A program made the translations under genes and the position numbers. A DNA stretch of 16,797 nt from Treponema sp. (GTDB lineage: Bacteria; Spirochaetota; Spirochaetia; Treponematales; Breznakiellaceae): the NCBI GenBank assembly GCA_020216655.1, contig JAIWNU010000132.1, positions 1-16,797 on the forward strand, written 5' to 3'. Of this stretch, positions 1-7,068 are shown in pieces. The notes beneath the pieces are model-generated. The model made no database searches and was not told the origin of the DNA. It saw only the letters and a list, made by a program, of their open reading frames with translations. Position 1 is the first letter of the stretch, and every line of letters begins with the position of its first letter.

Positions 1-781
1 TGGCTTCGAAGGCGCCTTTTACTGCATCAACAGATACGATAATGATGTCCTTTCCTGGTTTGAGTCCGAATTCTTCGATAGCCTGGATAGCGCCAATAGC
101 CATATCATCGTTGTGGGCATACAGGACGTTGATATTTTTACCTTCAGCCTTCAAGAATGCTTCCATGACTTCCTTTCCCTTTGCACGGGTAAAGTCACCG
201 GTCTGGGAGCGGATGATTTTGTAATTGGGGAAGGGCTTTAGCATTTCTTCAAAGCCCCGTTTGCGGTCAATGGCTGGGGCGGAACCAACGGTGCCCTGCA
301 GTTCCACGATGTTGACCGGCTTGTCGGTGTGGAGGTAGCCCATGAGCCATACGGCGGCCTGTTTGCCTTCCTCGACAAAATCAGAACCCATGAAGGTTAC
401 ATAGAGACTGTCATCTTTTACCGCCACAGCCCGGTCGGTCAGAATGACGGGGATTTTAGCCCGTTTGGCTTCCTGCAGCACCGTTTCCCAGCCGGTTTCG
501 ACCACTGGGGAAAAGGCGATGACATCCACTTTCTGGGCGATAAAGGAGCGGATAGCCTTAATCTGGTTTTCTTGTTTTTGCTGGGCATCGGCGAATTTCA
601 ATTCAATGCCCGCTGCAGCGGCAGCAGCCTTGATTGATTCGGTGTTGGCGGTCCGCCATTCGCTTTCTGCGCCGATCTGGGAAAAACCAAGGACGATTTT
701 CTTGCTTTGAGCAAAGCCGTTCAGGGCTACCAGGGTGATGAGTGCGCACACTCCCGCGAAAACTTGTAGGGATTTCTTCAT
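1..781 (-). CDS. ytfQ: YtfQ-type sugar ABC transporter substrate-binding protein (3' end outside window)
   Basis: This is the periplasmic binding protein of a ribose-family ABC importer, closest in recognisable motifs to E. coli YtfQ, which binds galactofuranose. About 260 residues are visible and the C-terminus lies beyond the left edge. A signal peptide (MKKSLQVFAGV..., ending near NGFAQS) is followed by the mature start IVLGFSQIGAESEWR. YtfQ hallmarks follow in order: QQKQENQIKAIRSF, SPVVETGWE, DRAVAVKDDSLY, VELQGTVGSAPAIDRKRGF, SQTGDFTRAKGKEVME and AHNDDMAIGAIQAIEE. The start is the ATG at 781, preceded by AAGGAGG 5 nt upstream. The ATPase and permease genes (ytfR, ytfT, yjfF type) presumably follow outside the window. 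The gene lies downstream of a kinase, regulator and tandem binding protein, so it is probably their regulatory target. Family assignment is firm; the actual sugar is inferred and could be another aldohexose or galactofuranose derivative. Confidence 0.9.
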   Translation of the reverse strand, partial: MKKSLQVFAGVCALITLVALNGFAQSKKIVLGFSQIGAESEWRTANTESIKAAAAAAGIELKFADAQQKQENQIKAIRSFIAQKVDVIAFSPVVETGWETVLQEAKRAKIPVILTDRAVAVKDDSLYVTFMGSDFVEEGKQAAVWLMGYLHTDKPVNIVELQGTVGSAPAIDRKRGFEEMLKPFPNYKIIRSQTGDFTRAKGKEVMEAFLKAEGKNINVLYAHNDDMAIGAIQAIEEFGLKPGKDIIIVSVDAVKGAFEA

Positions 782-794
782 ACATGCCTCCTTT

Positions 795-825
795 GTGGGA
801 CTTGTTGATAATGCTATTGTCCCAC
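795..825. repeat. inverted repeat GTGGGAC-N17-GTCCCAC upstream of ytfQ
   Basis: Perfect 7-bp arms (795-801 and 819-825) flank the candidate -10 of ytfQ and end just before its ribosome binding site. It could be a repressor operator or an mRNA leader hairpin. The 17-nt loop and the lack of a U-tract argue against an intrinsic terminator. Confidence 0.45.
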
Positions 826-836
826 CGGATACGGCA
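808..836 (-). promoter_or_regulatory. candidate ytfQ promoter (TGCCGT-N17-CATTAT)
   Basis: On the minus strand a -10-like CATTAT (808-813) lies 17 nt from TGCCGT (831-836). The -35 is poor, as expected for an activator-dependent promoter. It coincides with the gene-proximal copy of a three-fold direct repeat. The predicted transcript would begin near 800 and carry a short leader with the AAGGAGG ribosome binding site. This is a pattern match only. Confidence 0.4.
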
Positions 837-878
837 TTTGTATTTAGACGATTCGGCAAAAATGTGTACGATACCGCA
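826..878 (-). promoter_or_regulatory. three phased direct repeats, candidate response-regulator operator
   Basis: Minus-strand copies are TGCGGTATCGT (868-878), TGCCGAATCGT (848-858) and TGCCGTATCCG (826-836), consensus TGCCGTATCGT. Their starts are 20 and 22 bp apart, about two helical turns, so all three lie on one face of the DNA. AraC-family regulators typically bind direct repeats with this spacing. The gene-proximal copy overlaps the candidate -35 of ytfQ, which fits activation by contact with RNA polymerase. The likely protein is the AraC-type response regulator encoded at 2788-4002. The repeats are seen directly; the binding is inferred. Confidence 0.6.
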
Positions 879-892
879 CTAAATAACCAACC

Positions 893-2791
893 CTAATAAC
901 GCCGCTTGGGCAGCACTGCCCGGGCCACCTCTGCGGGAAAGACTTCTTCGCTCGTGATGATCCGTGTCGGAAGTTCCTTTCCATCAAAATAATCCTGGAT
1001 AACCTTCATAAGCTGGGGGCCCAAAAGGGGAGTACATTCTACGGTGCAGTTCAGCTTTCCTGCGATCATTGCCTGGAAGGCTTCCTTGACCGCATCTACC
1101 GAGACAATAACGATATCCTTGCCCGGGTTAAGGCCCGCTGCCTCTATGGACTGGATTGCCCCCAGTGCCATGTCGTCATTATGGGCAAAAAGCACATCTA
1201 TCCGGTTTTGTTCTGTTTCAAGAATTCGTTTCATGACATCCCTGCCCTGATCAAAATAGAAATTGGCGATTTCTGATCGGATAATACGGTATTCCTTATG
1301 GGCTGCCAGGGTTGTTTCAAAACCCCGTTTACGATCCAATGCGGGGGCAGAGCCAACGGTCCCCTGAAGTTCCACAATATTGATGATCCCGTCCGGGGTG
1401 GGATGCTGCTGCATATAGGAAAGGAGCCAGCGGGCAGCCCTGCGGCCCTCTTCCAAAAAATCAGAGCCGATAAAGGTTGCCCAAAGACTGTCATCCTTTA
1501 TGTCCACTTCCCGGTCCGAAAGTATGACCGGAATTCCCGCTTCTTTTGCTTCCTGCAAAACCGGTTCCCAGCCGGACTCTACGATTGGAGAGAAGGCAAT
1601 AATATCCACCTTTTGCCGTATAAAACTGCGGATTGCCTCTATCTGTTTTTCCTGTTTTTGCTGTCCGTCAACAAAAATAAGCTCAATTCCCGCATCTCGG
1701 GCTGCATCCTTTATAGATTTTGTATTCGTCAATCTCCAGCGGCTTTCGCTTCCCACCTGCGCAAAGCCGAGCCTGATTGGTTCCTTGTTTGACCGGGGGT
1801 GCCGGAAAGATGCGTAGGGATCCACATTTGTATTGACCGTTTCTGCGGTAATTTTTCTTGTTCGCAGGTATATTTTTTTGGGGATTCCCGGTTTTTTTTC
1901 CAAAATATCCCAGGCATAGTTTACCGCCTCTTTCCCGCCTGTGGGACAGATAAAGGTCGCCGTAAGAAGCCCCTTTCGTACCAGGTCAAGGCCGCCGTTC
2001 GCCCCCTCTAAGCCATCGACACCGATAAATTTGATATTTTTAATCCCCGCCTTTTTCGTTGCAAGGATTGCCCCATAGGCCATGGCATCATTCTGGGATA
2101 CGATAACGTCGGGGATGGGACTTTTAGCGAGCAAAGCCGACAAAGCGTCTTCGGCCTGGTCTCGAAGCCAGTCGGCGGTGACCGTTTTGGTGAGCCTAAT
2201 GCCCGGATGCCGCTCAATTTCCTGCCGCAGCCCTGTACTGCGATCTATGGTGGGGGGCGAACCTGCCCTCCCTTGTATCTCCCACACGGTCCCGCCGCTT
2301 TTTCCCAGAAGTTCAGATACCGAGCGTCCCGTTTCTCGGCCGATCAACTGGTTGTCCGGACCGATATACAGCGTATAGTCGTAGCCTTCTACCGCCCGGT
2401 CCAGCACAATGACCGGAATGGTTTTATATGCTTCGGTTACGACAGGGGTGAGCACCTGCGAATCCGTAGGCGAAATAATAAGCAGGTCTATGCCATAGGC
2501 AAGGAGCCGCCTTACATCATCAACCTGGCGCTCACTTGAATCGACCGCATCGGTAATGACTACCCGCATGTCAGGGTATAGTTTCGCCTGCTGGGTAATT
2601 TCTTCGGTCATGCTGATGCGCCAGGGTTCCGAAAGGTTTGCCTGGGAAAGACCGATGAGTATCCCCACTTCCTGTTCTACCTTCTGGTATGAGGTTAAGG
2701 GCAGTATGTTAACAAACCAGAGCAGAAAGACAGAAACAACCATGATCCCCAGGGCAATAAGAATAAAAGAGGGCTGCAGATACCCTTTCAT
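893..2791 (-). CDS. membrane-anchored tandem periplasmic sugar-binding protein (probable sensor)
   Basis: The 632-residue protein carries two consecutive type I periplasmic binding domains. A hydrophobic helix at residues 8-29 has no lipobox or clear cleavage site, so it probably anchors the protein outside the inner membrane. Domain 1 (about 42-315) is RbsB-like, with SPTD, VLDRAV, TIDRSTGL, SQNDAMAYGA and GVDGLEG motifs. A linker (about 316-337) leads to domain 2 (about 339-632), which is YtfQ-like: QQKQEKQIEAIRSF, SPIVESGWEP, VELQGTVGSAPALDRKRGF and AHNDDMALGAIQ. The YtfQ ligand-loop motif GDFTR is replaced by ANFYF (509-513), so ligand preference has probably shifted. Transport binding proteins are normally soluble single domains. 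The anchor and the overlap with a response-regulator gene point to sensing, as for LuxP with LuxQ or XylFII with LytS. The start ATG overlaps the regulator stop as ATGA, with GGGAGG 9 nt upstream. Sensor function is inferred; a transport role is the alternative. Confidence 0.88.
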   Translation of the reverse strand: MKGYLQPSFILIALGIMVVSVFLLWFVNILPLTSYQKVEQEVGILIGLSQANLSEPWRISMTEEITQQAKLYPDMRVVITDAVDSSERQVDDVRRLLAYGIDLLIISPTDSQVLTPVVTEAYKTIPVIVLDRAVEGYDYTLYIGPDNQLIGRETGRSVSELLGKSGGTVWEIQGRAGSPPTIDRSTGLRQEIERHPGIRLTKTVTADWLRDQAEDALSALLAKSPIPDVIVSQNDAMAYGAILATKKAGIKNIKFIGVDGLEGANGGLDLVRKGLLTATFICPTGGKEAVNYAWDILEKKPGIPKKIYLRTRKITAETVNTNVDPYASFRHPRSNKEPIRLGFAQVGSESRWRLTNTKSIKDAARDAGIELIFVDGQQKQEKQIEAIRSFIRQKVDIIAFSPIVESGWEPVLQEAKEAGIPVILSDREVDIKDDSLWATFIGSDFLEEGRRAARWLLSYMQQHPTPDGIINIVELQGTVGSAPALDRKRGFETTLAAHKEYRIIRSEIANFYFDQGRDVMKRILETEQNRIDVLFAHNDDMALGAIQSIEAAGLNPGKDIVIVSVDAVKEAFQAMIAGKLNCTVECTPLLGPQLMKVIQDYFDGKELPTRIITSEEVFPAEVARAVLPKRRY

Positions 2792-4002
2792 TGTGGGCTT
2801 CCTCCCTTACGGTATTCTACGGGAGAGATTCCCAGTATTTGCTTAAAAGCCCTGCTAAAGTAGTGCTGGCTGCGGTATCCTACTTTCTCCGCAATCTCAT
2901 ACACTTTCACCGCCGGATCGGCTAAAAGCTGCAGGGCATGCTGAATACGGATCCTGCCCACATATTCTACAAAGGAGTAGCCCGTAGCCTGTTTCATAAG
3001 CCTGGATAGATATCCGGGACTTATCTCCAGTTCCGCGGCGGTTTCCTCAAGCGAAAGATCCGGATACTGGTAGTTTTTTTCGATGTACCCTTGGGCAAGC
3101 AATACAAAGGTTTGGTAGCTGCCCTTTTTGGTGAGTTCCGATAAAGCCTCCTCGTAGGCTTCCTGCACCGTACGAAGTTCTCTGCTCCCGGCTTGCCCCC
3201 TGGGAACCAATACAATAAGAGGATGTTGATGGGTTGTCTCTTCTATAGCAGCTTCAATGGCCGGTATGGCATTTTGAAGTGCTGCTCCATCTTCGGTACA
3301 GAGGGCTATCACCGTATCGTCCCTATCGATGACGCAGAGCGTGTTTTTGCCGAGCCGTTCTTCAATAATTGGTTTTACAGAATAGGTCAGTATGGTCCGG
3401 TACCCTTTTTGTAAGCTCCCCACTGTAAGCACCTTGTCCTCGAGCCGTATAGCAAGAATGGTTGCATATTCCGGAAGCGTAAGACCAAGAAACTTGCTGC
3501 AGTCTTCTATTTCAGTTTTCGATAATGACGACGAAAGCCAATCAAGGATGAACTGCTGCTGTAAGACTTCTCGGTGCTCTCGTATTGTTTCCCGAGCCCA
3601 ATTGATATACCTGTTTGTTTCTCTCCGCAGGGCAAGCTCCCGTTTTGCGTGTTCCAATGTCCTGAATAATTCATCTTCATTGACCGGTTTTAGAATATAT
3701 TCAAAGACCTGAAGCGAAACTGCTTTTCGGGCATAGTCAAATTCGTCATGACCGCTCACAATGATGATGAGCCAGTCCCGTCTGTATGCGGAAAGCCGTT
3801 CAATCAGTTCAAGACCATTCAGAAATGGCATGCGTATATCGATGAACAGAATATCTGGCAGGGTACTTTCTGCGAGTGCCAAAGCTGCCTCCCCGTCGCC
3901 AGCTTCAGCGACCACCTCTATTTCTGGATCCAGCCGTTCAAGAACGGACCGGATCCCCCGGCGGATTTTCGGTTCGTCATCGGCGATCAACACTTTCCAC
4001 AT
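2788..4002 (-). CDS. AraC-type two-component response regulator (YesN-like)
   Basis: The 404-residue protein is a cytoplasmic transcription regulator. A receiver domain occupies about residues 1-120, with acidic D8/D9, phosphoacceptor D55 in FIDIRMP, and K105 in YILKPVNEDEL. A middle region (about 130-290) has no obvious named domain. The C-terminal 100 residues form an AraC-family double helix-turn-helix: LSLEETAAELEISPGYLSRLMKQ, then VYEIAEKVGYRSQHYFSRAFKQ and the closing GISPVEYRKG. It lies 14 nt downstream of the kinase gene and overlaps the next gene by 4 nt, so the three are co-translated from one operon. An A/G-rich AGGGG stretch precedes the ATG. It is the obvious candidate to bind the phased direct repeats upstream of ytfQ. 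Family assignment is firm; the target is inferred. Confidence 0.95.
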   Translation of the reverse strand: MWKVLIADDEPKIRRGIRSVLERLDPEIEVVAEAGDGEAALALAESTLPDILFIDIRMPFLNGLELIERLSAYRRDWLIIIVSGHDEFDYARKAVSLQVFEYILKPVNEDELFRTLEHAKRELALRRETNRYINWARETIREHREVLQQQFILDWLSSSLSKTEIEDCSKFLGLTLPEYATILAIRLEDKVLTVGSLQKGYRTILTYSVKPIIEERLGKNTLCVIDRDDTVIALCTEDGAALQNAIPAIEAAIEETTHQHPLIVLVPRGQAGSRELRTVQEAYEEALSELTKKGSYQTFVLLAQGYIEKNYQYPDLSLEETAAELEISPGYLSRLMKQATGYSFVEYVGRIRIQHALQLLADPAVKVYEIAEKVGYRSQHYFSRAFKQILGISPVEYRKGGSPQ

Positions 4003-4016
4003 AATGTCGTCCCCTT

Positions 4017-5801
4017 TTACACTTCTATGGCTGGATGCCGGATAGTTACTCGAGTCCCCAGCCCCCAGGTGCTGCTATAGGTGATACCATAACTGGGCCC
4101 AAAGTTTAAAAATATCCGTTCGTGTACATTGCGGGCTCCAAATCCAATGTAGCCAAGCTCGCCCCAGTCTTTATGGCTCTCAGTCCGCAGTTCCCGGCTG
4201 CAAGACAGCTCTTCCTGCAGCTGGGCAAGCTTGTCCGCAGGCATCCCGATACCGTCATCTTCTACGGTAAGCAAGACATCATTCCCTTCCCGTACTGCAC
4301 TTACCTGGATATGACCTTTCCCTCTCCGTTCTTTAATGCCATGGTAAATTGCGTTTTCAACTAAGGGCTGCAATATAACTTTAAGGAGCCGCAGCTGCTC
4401 AAGGCCGGAAGCTATGGAAATGGTATAATCGAATTTATTTTCGTAGCGTACCTTTTGTATAAAGAGATAGCTTTCCACATGCCTAAACTCTTCCCGCAGG
4501 GGTATCATTTCCTGGCCTTTGGAAAGACCCACCCTAAAGAGCTGGGTCAGAGCATTCACCATGTCTACAATGTCCCGGGCTCCATGTTCCTGGGCCATCC
4601 ATTGTATTGTATCCAGGGTATTGTACAGAAAATGGGGCTTAATCTGTTCCTGTAACACCCGCAGCTCGGTTTCCCGTTTCCGCTGCTGCTCCTGGTATAC
4701 TTGGTCTATAAGGTTGCTGATTTCTTCTATCATTCGGTTAAAAGAATGACCCAGCTGACCTATTTCATCCTCGCGGTTTTCGGAGAATCGGATTGAAAAA
4801 TCTCCCGTTTCGGCCTGTTTCATGAGGCTCCGCAGTTTTTCCACCGGCAGCGCGATAGAGGAAGCAAAGAAAACCGAAAGCAGGATTGCGAGGAAAACCG
4901 TAAAACTACCCACAATAAGTGCATAGAGCCGAATAAAGGAAACTTCCCGCAGTACGCTTTGTACCGAAAATACCCCTGCGGTGGTCCATCCAGTATAGGA
5001 AGACCGTTTATACAGGACTTGAAATACCTCCTGCCCATAACGGCGGAGTGTTCTGCCCTCTGAGCCCTGAAGCTGCCGGGGGGCGATCCGGTAAATCGTT
5101 TGGTTTACCGGAGCAAAGACCAGTTCCCCATTTTGGTCCGAAATATAAAGGTATCCGTCGCGTCCAAGGGAAGAATCGGCTAAAAGTTCCTGAATACTCT
5201 CCAGTCGTAGGTCTATAAGAATCGCTCCGGCAACTCGGTTAAAATGTGCCGGATCCCGGATTGGCTTAACGATAGAAACCACGTCATCGCTGCCGTAGCC
5301 TAACTGGCTTCGTATGTTTCTTCCTATGGGTCGGGAAAAAATACTGACCGCCTGGGTAGAACCCACCGCCTTAAGGTACCAGGGCTCCAGTGTAAGCGGG
5401 TCCCGGGTAATGCGGGTGTAATGGCTGGTCAGAATACGATCATCCGCAGAGATAAGGAGGATCCCCGCAATTTCCTTGTGGGTTTCGCGGCATGCGTCCA
5501 TGAAGGCCAAGGCACTAGCTAAAGGGCCCATCTGGGCTGCTTCTTCAGGGGGCATAAAAAATTGATGAATCGAAGGGGTAGCTTCCAGCAGGCTGCTCAG
5601 TTTCTCCAGATTTACCACCAGGTATTCCAAGTTTTTATCGACCTGGGATATCATTCTTAGTGTGTGATCAATAACCTGGGTTTCTATGGAACGGGAAAAA
5701 ATAAGCGGGCCGATGACTCCCAGGGTTATTACCGGAAGCAAAAGCAGGGCCAAAAAGGAAAAGAGGAGTCTGTTTCTGATGGAAAGGGACGGTATTCTCA
5801 C
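4017..5801 (-). CDS. YesM/LytS-type sensor histidine kinase with extracytoplasmic Cache-like domain
   Basis: The 594-residue membrane kinase has one transmembrane helix at about 11-34 and another at about 291-316. The roughly 255-residue loop between them is extracytoplasmic and Cache-like, with GYLYISDQNGELVFAP and TTAGVFS near its end. A HAMP domain (about 316-370) and a short coiled coil lead to the His_kinase motif QIKPHFLYNTLDTI, phosphoacceptor H390. The ATPase domain follows, with the N-box around LVENAIYHGI (480-489), EDDGIGM (514-520) and a late glycine-rich GFGARNVHERI. The start is a GTG with no ribosome binding site. It is the first possible start after an in-frame stop, and the next start-like codon (TTG) lies inside the first membrane helix. 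It is the first gene of the cassette with the AraC-type regulator and tandem binding protein. It may receive two inputs: its own Cache domain and the anchored binding protein. The latter is inference. Confidence 0.94.
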   Translation of the reverse strand: MRIPSLSIRNRLLFSFLALLLLPVITLGVIGPLIFSRSIETQVIDHTLRMISQVDKNLEYLVVNLEKLSSLLEATPSIHQFFMPPEEAAQMGPLASALAFMDACRETHKEIAGILLISADDRILTSHYTRITRDPLTLEPWYLKAVGSTQAVSIFSRPIGRNIRSQLGYGSDDVVSIVKPIRDPAHFNRVAGAILIDLRLESIQELLADSSLGRDGYLYISDQNGELVFAPVNQTIYRIAPRQLQGSEGRTLRRYGQEVFQVLYKRSSYTGWTTAGVFSVQSVLREVSFIRLYALIVGSFTVFLAILLSVFFASSIALPVEKLRSLMKQAETGDFSIRFSENREDEIGQLGHSFNRMIEEISNLIDQVYQEQQRKRETELRVLQEQIKPHFLYNTLDTIQWMAQEHGARDIVDMVNALTQLFRVGLSKGQEMIPLREEFRHVESYLFIQKVRYENKFDYTISIASGLEQLRLLKVILQPLVENAIYHGIKERRGKGHIQVSAVREGNDVLLTVEDDGIGMPADKLAQLQEELSCSRELRTESHKDWGELGYIGFGARNVHERIFLNFGPSYGITYSSTWGLGTRVTIRHPAIEV

Positions 5802-5810
5802 ACGGACACC

Positions 5811-5819
5811 AGTATAGCA
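5811..5819 (-). promoter_or_regulatory. extended -10 promoter for the kinase operon
   Basis: TGCTATACT on the minus strand is an extended -10 (TGn plus TATACT), with no good -35 at 17 nt (TAATCG). The hexamer ends 9 nt before the GTG start of the kinase gene, so the transcript would have a leader of roughly 1-3 nt. That would explain the missing ribosome binding site. The rest of the 103-bp gap to the DUF2974 gene shows no convincing terminator, so read-through from upstream is also possible. Confidence 0.5.
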
Positions 5820-5904
5820 TGAGTCATCGATCCCGATTATTCATAAATCGGTAATTTTGTGCACTTTTCTGGAATTTGGGCTTTAGGCCTGTTTCCAAAG
5901 TCGG

Positions 5905-7065
5905 TCACTCCTCTTCGAGTTTTGAAATTGGTTTTGTTTTTTCTCCATTTCTTTCACCTGTCGGCAAGAGGAGCCGAACATTTTCCTTTAGGGTATCAAA
6001 CAGGAGCCCTGCGGTTTTTAGGAGCATACTGCGGCTCTCGTTGTCAAGGTTAGAAATGGCTGTTCCCATTGCGCGGACCCGCTGGATCCAGTTGGTAGAG
6101 AGATCCCTAAAATTGCTAATGTCCGCAGCTTCGATAATGTCAAATAACGCATCGACAAAGCGCTGCCGTTCTTCAGGACTTAGCGCACCAAGCCATTCTT
6201 TTATAGTTGTATCAATAAAACGGCTCGTATCGCTTACGGTGTCAACGCAGACAAAATCCGGCCCAAGTACAACCCATGAATAGGGATCATGCTGGGCAAT
6301 GCCCCGCTGGGTGCTTAGTACAATAGTATACTGTTCTGAATGTTCAAGAAGCATCCCAATAATAGATGACTGGGGTACATAGGCAAAGAGCCGGCCCTCC
6401 AGTTCTCGGAACCCTTTTTTTGCGATTATTGATTTGTTAAAACCGGGGCCATCATTGTTATACACCGCGGTGATTCGCCGTTTTGTCCAGAAACCGCTGA
6501 ATGCCGCAGCGTACACCGCAAGATTCCCCCCTTTAGAATGACCTCCGATGCGGAGCCTCCCGTGTACCGATTTAGCTGCTTTTTCCAAATAGAGCAGCGC
6601 AAGCTGCTGGGCTGGAACAGGGGTCATGAAACTCATGTTAAAGTCCTCTTTCCAGCCCGCAACGGTAGCATCGGTCCCGCGGAATGCAATAAAAGAGCTG
6701 CCGTCGGTAAGAGAAAAGGTCACCGCAGCAAATTGGGTTTCCGCTTCCTGGTCAAAATGGTTTTGATAGCCTAAAATCCTCACATCGGAAAAACGTTTTG
6801 TTTTTGCAGCCCTCAGGAAAAAGCTTATATGCCGTTCAATCCGTTCAGACCAGCCCCGTTCTTTTATGTCTTTTAAACTGAGTTGTGCAAATATTTCTGC
6901 CACTTCTGCGATGGTAAGGCCCCGTGTTTTTGTAAATCCTGGCACAAGACCATCAAAGGGGAGGTAGGCAAAGACACTGAATATCAGGTTATCAACCGGA
7001 TTAAAGGGACTCCCCTTAAAAGATAGATCTCCCCGCCAATCAAGATAGGTTTCTAAATTGTTCAT
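5905..7065 (-). CDS. DUF2974 (Mbeg1-like) lipase-fold alpha/beta hydrolase
   Basis: The 386-residue protein has no signal peptide or clear membrane helix, so it is probably cytoplasmic. The lipase-like core has a strand with AFRGTD (127-132), resembling the oxyanion region of class 3 lipases, and the nucleophile elbow GGHSKGG with candidate catalytic S177. A candidate acid is D205 in YNNDGPGF. The N-terminal region (LSFKGSPFNPVDNLIFSVFAYLPF, split here as 14-27 and 28-37) is typical of DUF2974 proteins. The catalytic histidine cannot be assigned by eye. Residues after about 290 form a charged, mostly helical tail ending GEKTKPISKLEEE. The ATG lies 3 nt after the stop of the hydrogenase-like chemoreceptor gene and lacks its own ribosome binding site, so translation is probably coupled. 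Substrate is unknown; esterase or lipase activity is a family-level guess. Confidence 0.8.
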   Translation of the reverse strand: MNNLETYLDWRGDLSFKGSPFNPVDNLIFSVFAYLPFDGLVPGFTKTRGLTIAEVAEIFAQLSLKDIKERGWSERIERHISFFLRAAKTKRFSDVRILGYQNHFDQEAETQFAAVTFSLTDGSSFIAFRGTDATVAGWKEDFNMSFMTPVPAQQLALLYLEKAAKSVHGRLRIGGHSKGGNLAVYAAAFSGFWTKRRITAVYNNDGPGFNKSIIAKKGFRELEGRLFAYVPQSSIIGMLLEHSEQYTIVLSTQRGIAQHDPYSWVVLGPDFVCVDTVSDTSRFIDTTIKEWLGALSPEERQRFVDALFDIIEAADISNFRDLSTNWIQRVRAMGTAISNLDNESRSMLLKTAGLLFDTLKENVRLLLPTGERNGEKTKPISKLEEE

Positions 7066-7068
7066 TAC

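Noticed and set aside
1298..1792. 164-residue plus-strand open frame inside the tandem binding protein gene
   Set aside because: Antisense to conserved YtfQ-like coding sequence, with no family signature.
5845..5900. Possible terminator after the DUF2974 gene (TGGAA/TTCCA with inner GGC/GCC)
   Set aside because: Short, interrupted stem with no T-run, so read-through to the kinase gene cannot be excluded.
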